Positions 52,523-62,760 are shown, numbered from the stretch's first letter. The stretch is DNA of 64,000 bases from Macrotis lagotis (GCF_037893015.1 NC_133658.1:59921818-59985817), one strand, 5' to 3'. The notes: a model not told the origin generated them from the sequence alone. A program made the numbers and translations.

Positions 52523-53609
52523 ATGAGCAAGCAGAGAAATAAGAGGAACACCATTGAGAAATATTTTGCATATGAGTCCAAGAAGGATCAAAATACTCAG
52601 TCTGAAGATGAGGAAGCACAAGCTCCTGCATCGAAAGACTCCAAGAAAAAACAGAAATTGGGCTCAGGCTATGACAGAGCTCACAAAAGACTTTGAAAAT
52701 CAAATGAGGGAGTTAGAAGAAAAACTGGTAAAAGAAATGAGAGAGATGCAGGAAAAACATGAAAATGAAGTCAGCAGCCTAGTCAAGGAAATCCAAAAAA
52801 ATGCTGAAGAAAATAGCATGCTAAAAACCAGCTTAGGTCAAATGGATAAAACAGTTCAACAAGTTATTGAGGAGAAGAATGCTTTAAAAAGCAAAATTGG
52901 CCAGATGGAAAAAGAGATAAGAAAACTCTCTGAGGAAAACAAATCCTTCAGACAAAGAATAGAACTCAGGGAGATTGTTGAATTTACGAGAAACCAGGAT
53001 TCATTATTTCAAAACCAAAAAAATGAAAAATTAGAAGAAAATGTGAAACATCTCATTGAAAAAATAACTGATATGGAAAATAGACTTAGGAAAGATAATT
53101 TAAAAAATTTTGGAATACCTGAAAGTCATGATCAGGAAAAGAGCCTTGACATCATTTTCAAAGAATTACTACAGGAAAATTGCCCTGATATTCTAGAAGC
53201 AGAGGGCAAAATAGAAATGGAGAGAATCCACTGATCCCCCAGAGAAAGAGATCCCAAAAAACCAAGCTCTAGGAATATTATAGCCAAGTTCCAGAACCCC
53301 CAAGTGAAAGAGAAAATATTACAAGCAGCCAGAAGGACACAGTTCAAATATCGTGGAGCTGCAGTCAGGATCACACAGGACTTAGCAGCAACTACATTGG
53401 AAGCTTGTAGGGCTTGGAATATAATATACTGGAAGGCAAAAGAGCTTAGAATGCAACCAAGAATCAACTACCCAGCAAGGCTGAATGTCCTCTTCCAGGG
53501 AAAAAGATGGATTTTCAATGAACCAGGGGAATTTCAAATGTTCCTGTTGGAATGGCCAGAGCTGAACAGAAGGTTTGATCTTCAGATACAGGACTCAGGT
53601 GAAGCATAG
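52523..53609 (+). pseudogene. L1-type ORF1 relic of HAL1-like element
   Basis: Starting MSKQRNKRNTIEKYFAYESK, the frame shifts once near 52,640-52,690. It continues as a coiled coil (MRELEEKLVKEMREMQEKHE), an RRM-type part (LKNFGIPESHDQEKS) and a C-terminal domain (LQAARRTQFKYRG, QPRINYPARLNVLFQ). A TGA at 53,232 follows ERIH, where the paralogue at 42.7 kb has Arg, so it is most simply a CpG-type CGA to TGA change. The ~360-codon total matches L1 ORF1p. It encodes an RNA-binding chaperone in intact relatives and is inactive here. Confidence 0.85.
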
Positions 53610-54105
53610 AGAGTGGAGGAGAAGGGGAAAATATGAGGGACTTAATGATGATGAACTACATGTATTCCTGCATAGAAAAATGACACTGATAATACTCTCA
53701 TGAACCTTCTCAATTAATAGAGCAGGTAGAGGGAGCTTTTATAGTTGAAGCACAGGAGAAAGCTGAATTTGAAGATAAAATATGGTGTAAAAATGGAGTC
53801 AATAGAAAAAAAGGGAAATGTAATGGGAGAAAGAAAAAGGAAAGGGGAAATAGACCAAGATATCTCATATAATAAGTTTTTTCTTTATTACAATGAGCTA
53901 TTGCAATGATATGGAAGGGGGAAGGCAAGGGGGGATGAGGGAATCTTCGCTCTCATCAGAGGTGGCTAGGAGAGGAAATAGCATATATACTCAATGGGGT
54001 ATAGGCATCTGGAGTAAGAAGGTGGGGGACAGGGGGAAGTGGGGGATGTGAGTGATGGAGGAGAGGATGGACCATGGGGGGGGAGAGTGGTCAGATATAA
54101 CACAT

Positions 54106-54258
54106 TTTCCTTTTTACTTCTTTCAAGGACCTGGGATTGGATGGCCTGTCCAGGACCATAGGGCCAGGTGGATGCTGGGCCTAAGGGGTGGGAGGGGGGC
54201 TCGGGGTCTCTTGGCCCCAGGACCAGGGATCTGTCTGCTGTGCCACTCAGATACCCTA
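54106..54258 (-). repeat. SINE-derived block 1 in HAL1-like element
   Basis: It aligns with an antisense WSINE1-like SINE along its length (CAAGGACC..., CCAGGACCAGGG, TGTGCCACTCAG) but is strongly diverged. A-to-G is the largest class of plus-strand differences (about 14). It is the oldest-looking block. Confidence 0.55.
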
Positions 54259-54463
54259 CAGCAGAGTCAGAGTGAAAGGAGAGAGAAAATATAGTACATG
54301 GTAGTGGAGAAATACAAAAGGAGGGAGTTGGGATCAGCAATGGCAACAGTGGAAAAATGTGGAAGTAACTTTTGCGATGGACTTATCATAAAGAATGTGA
54401 TCCACCCGTGACAGAGTTGTTGGTGTTGGAACAAAGACTGAAGCACATTCTTTATTATTATTA

Positions 54464-54608
54464 TTTTTTGGGGGGTGCAGGGCAAGTGGGGCTGGGTGGC
54501 CTGCCTGGAGCCGAATATCAGGGTGATCGTTGGGTGTCTGAGGCTGGATTTGGACCCAGGTGCTCTTGGCTCAAGGGCCAATGCTCTATCCACCACCCAG
54601 CCACCCCT
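54464..54608 (-). repeat. SINE-derived block 2 in HAL1-like element
   Basis: Antisense SINE alignment is clear from TGCAGGGCAAGTGGGGCTGG through GTGTCTGAGGCTGGATTTGG to AGCCACCCCT. About 14 A-to-G differences against the SINE consensus exceed any other class. Confidence 0.75.
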
Positions 54609-54654
54609 ACTATTATTACTATTTTATTTTATTTAGGGTCTTTTTTTTTTCTTT

Positions 54655-54800
54655 TTTTGGTTTTTGCCAGGGCAGTGGGGTTGGGGTGGCTTGCATGTTA
54701 CATGGCTGGGTGATTGTTGGGTGTATGGGGCTGGATATGGGCTCGGGTGTTCCTGGCTCCAGGGCTGGGGCTCCGTCCATTGTGCCACTTGGCCATACCT
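54655..54800 (-). repeat. SINE-derived block 3 in HAL1-like element
   Basis: It aligns from TTTTGCCAGGGCAGTGGGGT to GTGCCACTTGGCC. By hand about 18 of about 29 substitutions are A-to-G, none G-to-A, and T-to-C about one. GTGATTGTTGGGTGTATGGG stands where the SINE reads GTAATTATTAAGTGTCTGAG. Confidence 0.78.
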
Positions 54801-54982
54801 ACAATTATTACTATTATTTTTTTTAATTTTAATTTTTTTCTCTCCCCTTTACTTTATTGCTCAAGCAAGTCTACATTTATTGGGGGGGGTATTTCATTTA
54901 CTCTTAAACAAGAATATTTTATTAATGTATAAAAAAATTTGTATGAAAAGAGAATAAATAAATATAAAAAATAAAATAATTA

Positions 54983-55690
54983 AGCATGTGGACTTCTATG
55001 ATAAGCCTTACAACATTTCATATCTTTAAAAACTTTATGTAATATGTCCCCCTAATGCTAGAATCACATTTTATATGATTTGACTTTGAGTTCACAAGAT
55101 TTTGACACATATTCCTTAATTATCATGAAACCATACTCATCACAATGAATATGAGGTGAACCTTTGACCAATAGTCCATTTTCCCTAGCTAGCCTTGATT
55201 ATTGTCCATTGGTTTTCAGTCAGGTGAGTTCCCTGATTAATGAAGCATATTTATCTCTTATCTCTTGGAGAAAGTGATTAACCTTTGGTACATGTTGGTG
55301 GATTGTAATAATCTGTTTCCATTGGGTAATCTTTATAATTTAGTCTGTTAAAACTGGAGTTCATAATTTTTCAAGAGAGGTCAGAATTCCAGGCCCTCTG
55401 AAAGTAAAAAAGTTATTAGGGCCACATTGTATTTGCTTTTTGCAGTCTGAGGATGATATTCAGCTTGTATTGGCTCCCATTGGCTCCCAAAGCCTTGCTT
55501 GCTTTCTTAGCATTAATTAGACTCTCTTTGTCCTTTGTTGTGACTGATTCTTTGTTGAGATGAGTTTGAAACTTTGAACTTGAATCCTTGAAACCCTTGA
55601 TCTTTCCTTACTTGCAACTCTGCAGCGTTGCTTATGATCGGTACTGTGGACTTTTTAAGATCTAAGACAAGTCCACAAGCATTTTTTTAA
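54983..55690. other. No gene or clear repeat seen
   Basis: A donor-like CAGGTGAGT at about 55,218 lacks a credible exon upstream. The rest is unassigned. Confidence 0.45.
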
Positions 55691-56150
55691 GCCTCTACCT
55701 TGTACTCAGGTACTGCTGAGCTAAGGGGCTGAAGCTACAAAGAGAAGCCAAAAAGACAGTCCTTGCTGTTGAAACTCCAGTCTGATGGGGAGATACCATA
55801 CAAATATGTACAAACAGGATAGATTCAGTATAAACTGGAGAGGGTCACAAAGGGAACCACTAGCATGAAGGGGGTAATCAGAAGGTAGGATTTGTACTGG
55901 GACTTAAAGGAAATCAGGATATGGAGAGGAAGAGAATTCTAGACCCAGGACAGTGAGGAACCCCCCCCCCCCCCCCCCCCCAGTGTGTGGCCTCGACTGT
56001 GACTGGATAGAGGGGAACAAGAGGTAAGTAGACTGGAAAGGCAGGGAGGAAGAGGTCTGGTGATTCAGGGATTTTAAAACCAATTGGAATTTTATTTTTG
56101 ATCTGGAAGCATCAGGAGTTGGCTTGAGGGTTACAGCATAAGTCTTGTGT
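55691..56150 (-). mobile_element. L2 LINE, 3' part, with poly(C) tract
   Basis: Antisense L2: AAGACAGTCCTTGCTGTTGA, GTACTGGGACTTAAAGGAAA, TTTTAAAACCAATTGGAATT. A run of about 20 C lies at 55,962-55,981. Confidence 0.7.
55962..55981 (+). repeat. Poly(C) homopolymer run
   Basis: About 20 consecutive C in an L2 position that normally reads mixed G/A. Long C runs are also prone to sequencing or assembly length error. Confidence 0.85.
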
Positions 56151-56514
56151 TTTAGGAAGGATTCTTGGTGGGTGAAGAGCTCCAACTTTTCCTTGGAGCA
56201 ATGATGTTATTGAAAACAGTAATAGTGGTGAAACAAACATGCGGCATTATATCCAACATTTGAGAGCTAACTAAAGGTGGAAAAGCGTGTTTAGTCTAGT
56301 TTCTATCAGTGCAGGTCACTATTGTAAGTAGAAACACATATTTTTGACTGCTGTTATTCTAAGAAAATCAAGCCATTACCAAATTCTTGCCTGTTTGGAG
56401 TAGTTCAAATAGCAACAGACTAAGCAGATGACCATGGGGAAGCTGGAAGTCTCTCAGTTTCTTGACCTTGGTTGGACAGCCTCATCTGTAAAATGGGGAT
56501 AAGGTAAGGTTGTT
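56151..56514. other. Unassigned, ending in a MIR fragment
   Basis: 56,430-56,510 resembles a MIR segment (CATCTGTAAAATGGGGATAA). No gene was seen in the rest. Confidence 0.45.
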
Positions 56515-57190
56515 TTGAGTCAGTCAACTTGTATTTAAAAAGCAAGCTGTATGTCACCCATTGTGTTAGGTACTAAAGATGTAAAGAAAGACAAAAAAGA
56601 GAAAGGAAAAACTCCTGCTCTCAAATAGCCCAATATCTAATGGGGGGGGGCAACTAAGTAAAAACAAGTGGTATATTGTATAAACTTGGTAGTAATGTCA
56701 GAGGGAAGGAATGAAGATTGAAGAGGATTAGGAAAAGAAGGTGGGATTTTATTGGAAAATAGAAGGAAGCCAGGAGGCAAAGGTGATTAGGAAATGTTTC
56801 CAAGAATGGAGGACAGACATTCCTGTAGACGCTGTTTCTGAGTTAAGAGATGGAGTATCTAAAGTGAGGAATAGCAAGGAGACCAATGACATTGACTGGA
56901 AGAGTAAGTGTTAGGGACCAAGGGGGCCAGGATGCAGTGCTTTGAATGTAGAATAGTGTTATTTGATCCTGGGATTATAGAGAGCCACTGAAGCTGATTG
57001 AAAGGAATGGTGGGGGGAGTTGATTTTGCTTCAGTACGACTAATATGCTGCTGAATGAAAGATGAACTGAAGTGGAGAAAACCATACACAAACAGTCAAG
57101 AGAGGGGAGCAGGAGCCTGCCCCAGGATGGTAATGGTGTCGGGAAAGGAGACTCAGATATTGGAGAGATAGCGCTTTGATAATAGTATGC
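56515..57190 (-). mobile_element. L2 LINE, 3' part
   Basis: Antisense L2 from its 3' end (TGTATGTCACCCATTGTGTTAG) through GGGATTATAGAGAGCCACTG to CTGAAGTGGAGAAAACC. Confidence 0.72.
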
Positions 57191-57740
57191 CCATAGAAAG
57201 AGTAGACATGAGGATCAGATGAGAATTGAATTGTGTTGAACTGAATAATTATACATAAGATACTTTGTAAATCTGAAAACCAATACATGTTAACCATGGC
57301 TGTATTGGGAGGTAAGTCTCATTTACACCTGATTAAAAACTCATTCTTTTTATTACCTTGGAGCAGAGTTAAATTACCCAAGTGGAAAGTGTCTATTCTT
57401 AATGGCTGGTCCAGAGGGACTTGGGGCTGATGGATTTTTAAAGTCCTTGGCTTGTAGTTCCATCTCTGCTTTCAAAGGAATACCCTGTTATCAGTGATGG
57501 GGGAAAGTATGAGTTGTCCTCTAGCCTCATCACTTGGCTACTTCCATTGTTTGTGTCTGTAGGAGTTAAATTTGACCACAATAGCTCCCCGCCATTTCTC
57601 TTTATTCATGTGTCAGAAATATAATCATCTTTTTCATTTCGCGAGTTGTAAACTAGGCAGTTTCTTTCAACCAATAGATGTTATTGACTTCATTTTTCTC
57701 CTGTTGTATTATATTAAATGAAGATTTCATGTTTAACGTC
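57191..57740. other. No gene or clear repeat seen
   Basis: GAGGTAAGTCTC near 57,310 looks like a donor but has no matching acceptor or frame. Confidence 0.42.
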
Positions 57741-57744
57741 TCAA

Positions 57745-57852
57745 ACTATAGACAAGTCACCAAATCTCTCTGGGCTTCTGTTTCCTTATCCATACAGGAG
57801 GGAGTTTGGACTAGATGGCCTCTCACAACTGCTCTCAGCTCTAGAACTACAA
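57745..57852 (+). mobile_element. MIR-type SINE fragment
   Basis: TCTGTTTCCTTATCCATACA, GGACTAGATGGCCTCTCAC and CAGCTCTAGAACTACAATCA. Confidence 0.65.
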
Positions 57853-57859
57853 TCATTTT

Positions 57860-58009
57860 TATTTTAGGTTTTTGCAAGGCAAATGCGGTTAAATGGCTTG
57901 GCCAAGGCCACACAGCTAGGTAATTATTAAGTGTCTGAGACCGGATTTGAACCCAGGTACTCCTGACTCCAAGGCCGGTGCTTTATCCACTACACCACCT
58001 AGCCGCCCC
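57860..58009 (-). mobile_element. WSINE1-like CORE-SINE (first of a pair)
   Basis: Full-length antisense copy close to consensus. It shares one outer duplication (TACAATCA at 57848-57855 and 58159-58166) with the next SINE, suggesting it inserted into that element's tail. Confidence 0.92.
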
Positions 58010-58013
58010 AAAT

Positions 58014-58157
58014 TCTTTTTTTTTTTTGGCAAGGATTAAGTGACTTGCCCAAATCCACACTGCTAGGTGATTATTAAATGTCTGGAGCCCGGATTTGAGC
58101 TCAGGTACTCCTGACTCCAGGGCTGGTGCTCTATCCGCTGCGCCACCTAGCTGCCCC
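58014..58157 (-). mobile_element. WSINE1-like CORE-SINE (second of a pair)
   Basis: Antisense copy with a shortened GGCAAGGATTAAGTGACTTG start and a more diverged body (ATCCACACTGCTAGG). It is the probable older member of the pair. Confidence 0.9.
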
Positions 58158-58159
58158 AT

Positions 58160-58505
58160 ACAATCAATTTTTTTTTAATTAAATTTTTGTCAATAAACAA
58201 GCACCTGTTTTTTCTTCCTCCCAACCCATTTCTCATTGAGAAAATAATAAAAGTGAAAACAACCCCCATGCAACAAATCGATATGATCAAACAAAAACAC
58301 ATTCATTCCTATATGTGCATATCTAGTCTGTCTCTTTTCAGTCAGGAGATGGACAGCATTCTAAATCCAGGCTTGAAATCTCATTTCATTTCCTAAGAGT
58401 TCCTAAGACTTTCAAAAATTGTTTTATAATGTTGTGATGCTATGTTATTCTAGTTCTGTTCACTTCACTCTGATTAGTTCAAAGTAAGCTTCAAATGACA
58501 GCCTG
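58160..58505 (-). mobile_element. L1 3'-UTR-like fragment, antisense
   Basis: TTTCTCATTGAGAAAATAAT, TCAAACAAAAACACATTCAT and TTCTGTTCACTTCACTCTG match antisense L1 3'-region landmarks. Confidence 0.55.
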
Positions 58506-58535
58506 CCCTTCCTTCCCCTTCCTCATTTTAAGAGT

Positions 58536-58790
58536 TCTTGTTCATTCATGCCAGTTTGTCTGATTCTTTGTGATCCTTGTTAGGATTTTCCTGGCAAAGT
58601 TACTGGAATGGTTTGCCATTTCCTTCTCCAGGCCATTTTACAGGTGAGGAAACAGGTAAATAGGGTTAAATGATTTCCCCAGGGACACATAGCTTATAAA
58701 TGTCTGAAGACAGATTTGAATTTAAGAAGATGGATCTTTGGGATTCCAGGGCTAGTGCTCTGTGCACTATGGCGCCACCTAGTGGCCCAC
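58536..58790 (-). mobile_element. MAR1-like SINE
   Basis: GTCTGATTCTTTGTGATCC, GTTACTGGAATGGTTTGCCA, GTGAGGAAACAGGTAAATAGG and the head end GGCGCCACCTAGTGGCCC, which is altered into a CTCF-like core. Confidence 0.85.
58774..58785 (-). promoter_or_regulatory. CTCF-like core motif born from a SINE head
   Basis: The minus strand reads CCACTAGGTGGCGC, an exact match to CCASYAGRKGGC plus GC. The ancestral SINE head reads GCAGCTAGGTGGCGC, so only the leading bases changed. Orientation is opposite to the 47,221 motif. Confidence 0.5.
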
Positions 58791-59300
58791 TTGGATCTTT
58801 CCAGATGACCCATCGTAGCTGTTCTTTCAATATCCTGTTCACCACTCAGTCAGCTGTGTAGAAAATCGTTAATGGGAGCTTTGAAGGTGAGATGGAGCTG
58901 AGTCATCCTCTTTTTTTTGCCATCTTGGCTAGTCTTTGAGCTGTGATCTTATGGGGGAAACCCCCTCTTTATGTAGACTTTAATCCTGCATGATATCTGT
59001 CATCTCAAAAGTGGATGTTTCTTCCAACTGCATGAGTGGTAGCCTGCTGTGCATTTTATCCTGTGTAGCTCCTGTCCTTGTCATCTCATACACCAAGGAC
59101 CTGCCCTCAGATTCTTGGTGTTATGTGACCAGATGCATTTTGTCAGAGGCATTCTGACTCCAGGTATGCTAATTGCCATATGTATAATGAATTAACTTTT
59201 TAATAATTGAGGGAAATTCCTCAAAGACTAATAAAATGCTTTGAATCAGGTCCATGTGGGAGTTTATAAAAAACTTGACTTAGAATCTTAGTTGGATATG
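58791..59300. other. No gene or clear repeat seen
   Basis: No recognised repeat or exon. Short open frames only. Confidence 0.42.
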
Positions 59301-59304
59301 GGGT

Positions 59305-59705
59305 CATCTGGCTCTCCTTCCCCCTGTCCCTCTGCCCTTATTCTATAATTGAGGAAACTGAGACATAAGGCAGCAGGTAGCAGAGGCAGGATTTGAACAC
59401 AGATCCTTTTATTCTTGACTCCTATGATCCCACATAGAATGTATGAGAGCCTTAGTCATTGTCAGCCATGGGACCCTGGGCTTTGACCTTTTGGAACTTA
59501 TATTTTCATATGAACAATGAAAATCATATTTGTACCATATATTTCACATATTTTTTGGGAAAGTGCTTTGCTGTCTCTCCCCATTTGACTGTATGCTCCT
59601 GGAAGGCAGGGACTGCTTTTTGCTTCTTTTTGTATCCCCAGCACTTAACACTTAAAAGTCTAGCACATAAGTATTTCCCATATGTTTATTGGCCGAATGA
59701 CTAGA
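59305..59705. mobile_element. MIR fragment and L2 3' end
   Basis: 59,305-59,430 is MIR-like antisense (AATTGAGGAAACTGAGACAT). 59,585-59,700 is a sense L2 tail (CTCCTGGAAGGCAGGGACTG, TTTGTATCCCCAGCACTTAA). Confidence 0.65.
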
Positions 59706-59749
59706 AGTGCTATATAAAGGGGTTGCTCTGCAAAGCACTTTCCCCCCCC

Positions 59750-61880
59750 CAAATTTGTGAAGTATATGGTGCAGAAGTTCCAGGAGGTTAAGACATGCCA
59801 TATATAGGAGAAATTGGAAATACTTAACTAAGGAAGGCTTCCCATAGGAGATAAAATTTTAGCTGGGCCTTAAAGGAAGCTAGGGAAGGCAGTAGTTGGA
59901 GCAGAGGAGGGAGAAGATTTCAGGCATGAGGAACAACCAGAGAGAATGTCTGAAGCTGAGATATGGAGTTTCTTGCTTTTGGGATAACCAAGGTTTAGTG
60001 GCAGTAGATTGAAGAGTACTTGGTAGAGAGTGAGGTCTAAGAAGACTGGAAAGATAAAGGGGACTAGGTAATAAAGGACTTTGAATGACTAACAGCATTT
60101 TGTATTCAATCCTAGAGGCAATAGTTTCTCTGAAAGAAGATCCAGAAAAGGAAATGGAAAGAGTAGTCAGGTAGGAGGAAAGACTAGAAAGAATGTTCTC
60201 AAACCTAGAGAGAAGAGAATATTGAGGAGAGAGAGATCAAGAGTCAACAGACTGCAGAAAGGGCAATGAGAATGAAGACAGAGAGCAGATTATTAACTTT
60301 GGTAACTAAGAGATCATTGGGAACTTTGGAGAGAGCAGTTTGAATAGAACAGTAAGGTTGAAAGCCAGATTGTAAGGGTTAACAGAGTGGAAAGTTGAGG
60401 ACACCTATAGTAAACAAACTTTTTGAGTTATCTACAAAGGGCCAAAGAGATACAGGGTGATAATTACTGGTGATGGAAGGATCAAGTGAGCAGCAGGGAA
60501 TGAGTACCTAGATAAGGAGAAATTGAAACTGTTAAAGAATGAGAATGACAGAGGAGAAGTTTTTTTGGAGGAGACAAGATGGAAAGGGATCTCTTGAACA
60601 AGTAAAGTGGTTAACCCTGAAGTTAAGGAGTAAGACCACTTTTTCATATGAGACAAGGGTGAAGGAAGAGAGAAGGCACCAGAGTACTAGCAGATGAACT
60701 ACTTTTCCCCTTTCCTCATAACAAATGGCCCCAGTATTTTCAGTAAAATATAAAGCAAAGTTCTCAGCTGGGAGGGTGGGTAGAGGGGAAGTCATGGGAG
60801 ATTTGAGGAGGCATGAAAAGGGTTAGTAGTGTCACTGTGGAGAGTAGGATAGTGAATTGATAAGGGAAGTGTAGTGAGATTACTTGGCAGCAGTGAGGGC
60901 CCAGTTGAGGCTGTATACCATAAATTTGTAGAGGATCCAGTGAGAATTGTTGTGTGACTTTTCTTTGCCTTTGTTCAGCAGCACCTGAGTAGGCACTAAG
61001 GTCAGAAATGCAAAGAGTAATCTTAAGACTGAGGCTTGCTGGGCATAATCAGTTTTACAAGGGAATTCAAGAGAAGAAGATAGTATAGAGTTGAATTGGT
61101 TCACCAATGGGTCAAGATACGGAAAAAAATAGAATGGCTAGTGTACATGAGATGGCTTGGGAGAAAATTGAAGGGTTAAGAGATTGGATGTTACTGTGTG
61201 GACAAAAATAGGGTTTTGTAAGGCATGGCAGAAGGAGAAGTGAAAAGCCATTAGATTATGGAGGGATAAGGACATTTCGGAATTCATATAAAGAAGTGGT
61301 ATATTTATAAGTGATAAGATCAGGGTATGATCATGTTTGTGTGTAACGGAGGTGAGACTCATGGCAAGTGGTTGAGAAACTAGTGGTTAGAGTATTTGAA
61401 GGATCAGTATGTATGTCAAAGTCTCCTAGTATGAGGGTAGGAAATGGGGAGGGGAAAAAAATTGTGAGCCAGTTATTGAATTTATTGAGGAAGGAAGGGG
61501 AGTGACCAGGGAGTCTGAAGCTAACAGCTACCAGGATTTTGATTAGGTGGAAGATATGACTATAATGAAGCTCAAAGGAAGAGAGATTACTAAGGAAGGA
61601 GGAAGGGAGAGAATAGAGAATGAGTGAAGCTGCAGCTAGTACTAGAAAGGGTGGCCAAAAAGGCTATGTAATCACAGAGCAGTCAGGTTTCAGTAAGCTA
61701 GGAGGTGGAAGGAGTGGGAGAGGAAAAAATTAAAGATGAAAGGGAGCTTTTTGCCTATGGAACAGGCATTCTAGAGAGTACAGTGGAAGGGGTTGGTAGT
61801 GTTTGATTAAAATTTTGGGGATAGAAGGATTGAGGGGGAATGGGAATGAGGGACTAGGTGGTAGGGGGTGAAGAATGGGG
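59750..61880 (-). mobile_element. Long L2 LINE, little interrupted
   Basis: About 2.1 kb of antisense L2 in continuous order: 3'-region ATTTTAGCTGGGCCTTAAAG, GACTTTGAATGACTAACAGC, then ORF2 (AGAGATCATTGGGAACTTTG, GAGAGCAGTTTGAATAGAAC, AAGCCAGATTGTAAGGGTTA) and the region upstream of RT. Minus-strand frames of 72-87 codons remain but no full domain. It is the longest uninterrupted L2 here. Confidence 0.75.
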
Positions 61881-62440
61881 TTTAGATGTTTATTTACAGG
61901 AGTTCAGAGTCACTGACCAAATATGAGAATGTTCACCCGAGTGGAGATCACCACTCCTTCCTAGCAATGTTTGGAGGTAAGGTTGAAGGCAAGTGTAGTA
62001 TGAGATAGGAGGCATACAGTGAGATGGGGGACCCTGTTTCACAAGTTCCCTCTCTTCAAAGGTAGAAAAAAGCATAGCTGAAGTTGGATGTTGTACCTGC
62101 ACAAAAGGAAAAAGAAGTTCCATTCCCTACCACTTTTCCTCTTCTTCCCTTAGAGGATGCTTGTTCCTCTTGGCACTGGAGGTTCTCCACATCCCAGCTG
62201 GGAGACTGGACTGGCAGGAGGTGATGGAGGTTGCCTTGTCCCAGCACAAATGGAAGTCATTGCTTTCAGGTAGATGGAGGATGTCAGCCTGACCCCTAGC
62301 GGCTTCCATCCAGGGATGCAGTGCACCCAGCAGGAGGTGGAAGGCATCAGTTGCTTAGCCCAGCTGAAGAGCTGTGACTCCTCTCATCACCTGAGGAGGT
62401 TGGCAAAGAGACCACAGCAGGAAGTAAACTTTAAGGTTAT
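61881..62440. other. GC-richer unassigned stretch
   Basis: The minus strand has several overlapping 60-77-codon frames and a plus-strand CCAGCTGG-rich composition. It could be further 5' L2 or unique sequence. No domain was recognised. Confidence 0.4.
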
Positions 62441-62454
62441 AGATTTATTATAGT

Positions 62455-62572
62455 TTTATATACATATACATATATTTATTTATACATACACACATCTTTA
62501 TATATATATATATGTATATATACACATATACACATATACATACATACATACACACATACATACACACAAATA
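62455..62572 (+). repeat. TA/CA-rich microsatellite
   Basis: Alternating TATA, TACA and CACA units make a compound dinucleotide array. Confidence 0.93.
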
Positions 62573-62574
62573 AT

Positions 62575-62760
62575 GGTTAGGCAGTTCTGAAGTCAAAAGA
62601 CCTCAGTTCAAATCCTGTCTCTGAGATGACCTGTTTGATTTTGGACAGGTAATTTAATTGTCCTGGGCAATTTTTTTATCTGTAAAATGATATGATGTTT
62701 TAAATATTTGATCCTCTGGAGGCTCTCTATAAAACTAAGGCCTTTTCTTTAAGTCTCTTT
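62575..62760 (+). mobile_element. MIR-type SINE, diverged
   Basis: GGCAGTTCTGAAGTCAAAAG, CCTCAGTTCAAATCCTGTC and TTATCTGTAAAATGATATG. Confidence 0.6.

Larger units (their letters stand above)
52308..54967 (+). mobile_element. Complete HAL1-like retrotransposon with SINE-derived 3' blocks
   Basis: A perfect 15-bp duplication AAAATAAAATAATTA at 52293-52307 and 54968-54982 bounds ~2.66 kb. The complement of the 5' junction reads TTTT|GT, an L1-endonuclease-like site. Order: G-starting GC-rich 5' UTR (52,308-52,522); ORF1 relic (52,523-53,609); A-rich linker; three antisense SINE-derived blocks (54,106-54,258; 54,464-54,608; 54,655-54,800), two of them followed by TACTATT-like linkers; AT-rich 3' end and A-rich tail. 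ORF2 is absent, so movement relied on L1 enzymes in trans. Preservation of both ends means it inserted full length. Confidence 0.82.

Noticed and set aside
54372..54957. Four overlapping plus-strand frames up to 113 codons
   Set aside because: They run through SINE-derived blocks and AT-rich linkers of the HAL1-like element. The open frames follow from the A-to-G shift removing TAA/TAG/TGA, not from coding function.
55183..55217. Possible 35-nt exon between TTTTCCCTAG and CAG|GTGAGT
   Set aside because: The acceptor tract is weak, the exon is too short for normal recognition and there is no frame support.
684..58157. True tRNA genes within the SINE heads
   Set aside because: A- and B-box-like motifs are present, but the heads do not fold as full cloverleafs with an anticodon arm and are followed by CORE and A-tails, so they are SINEs.
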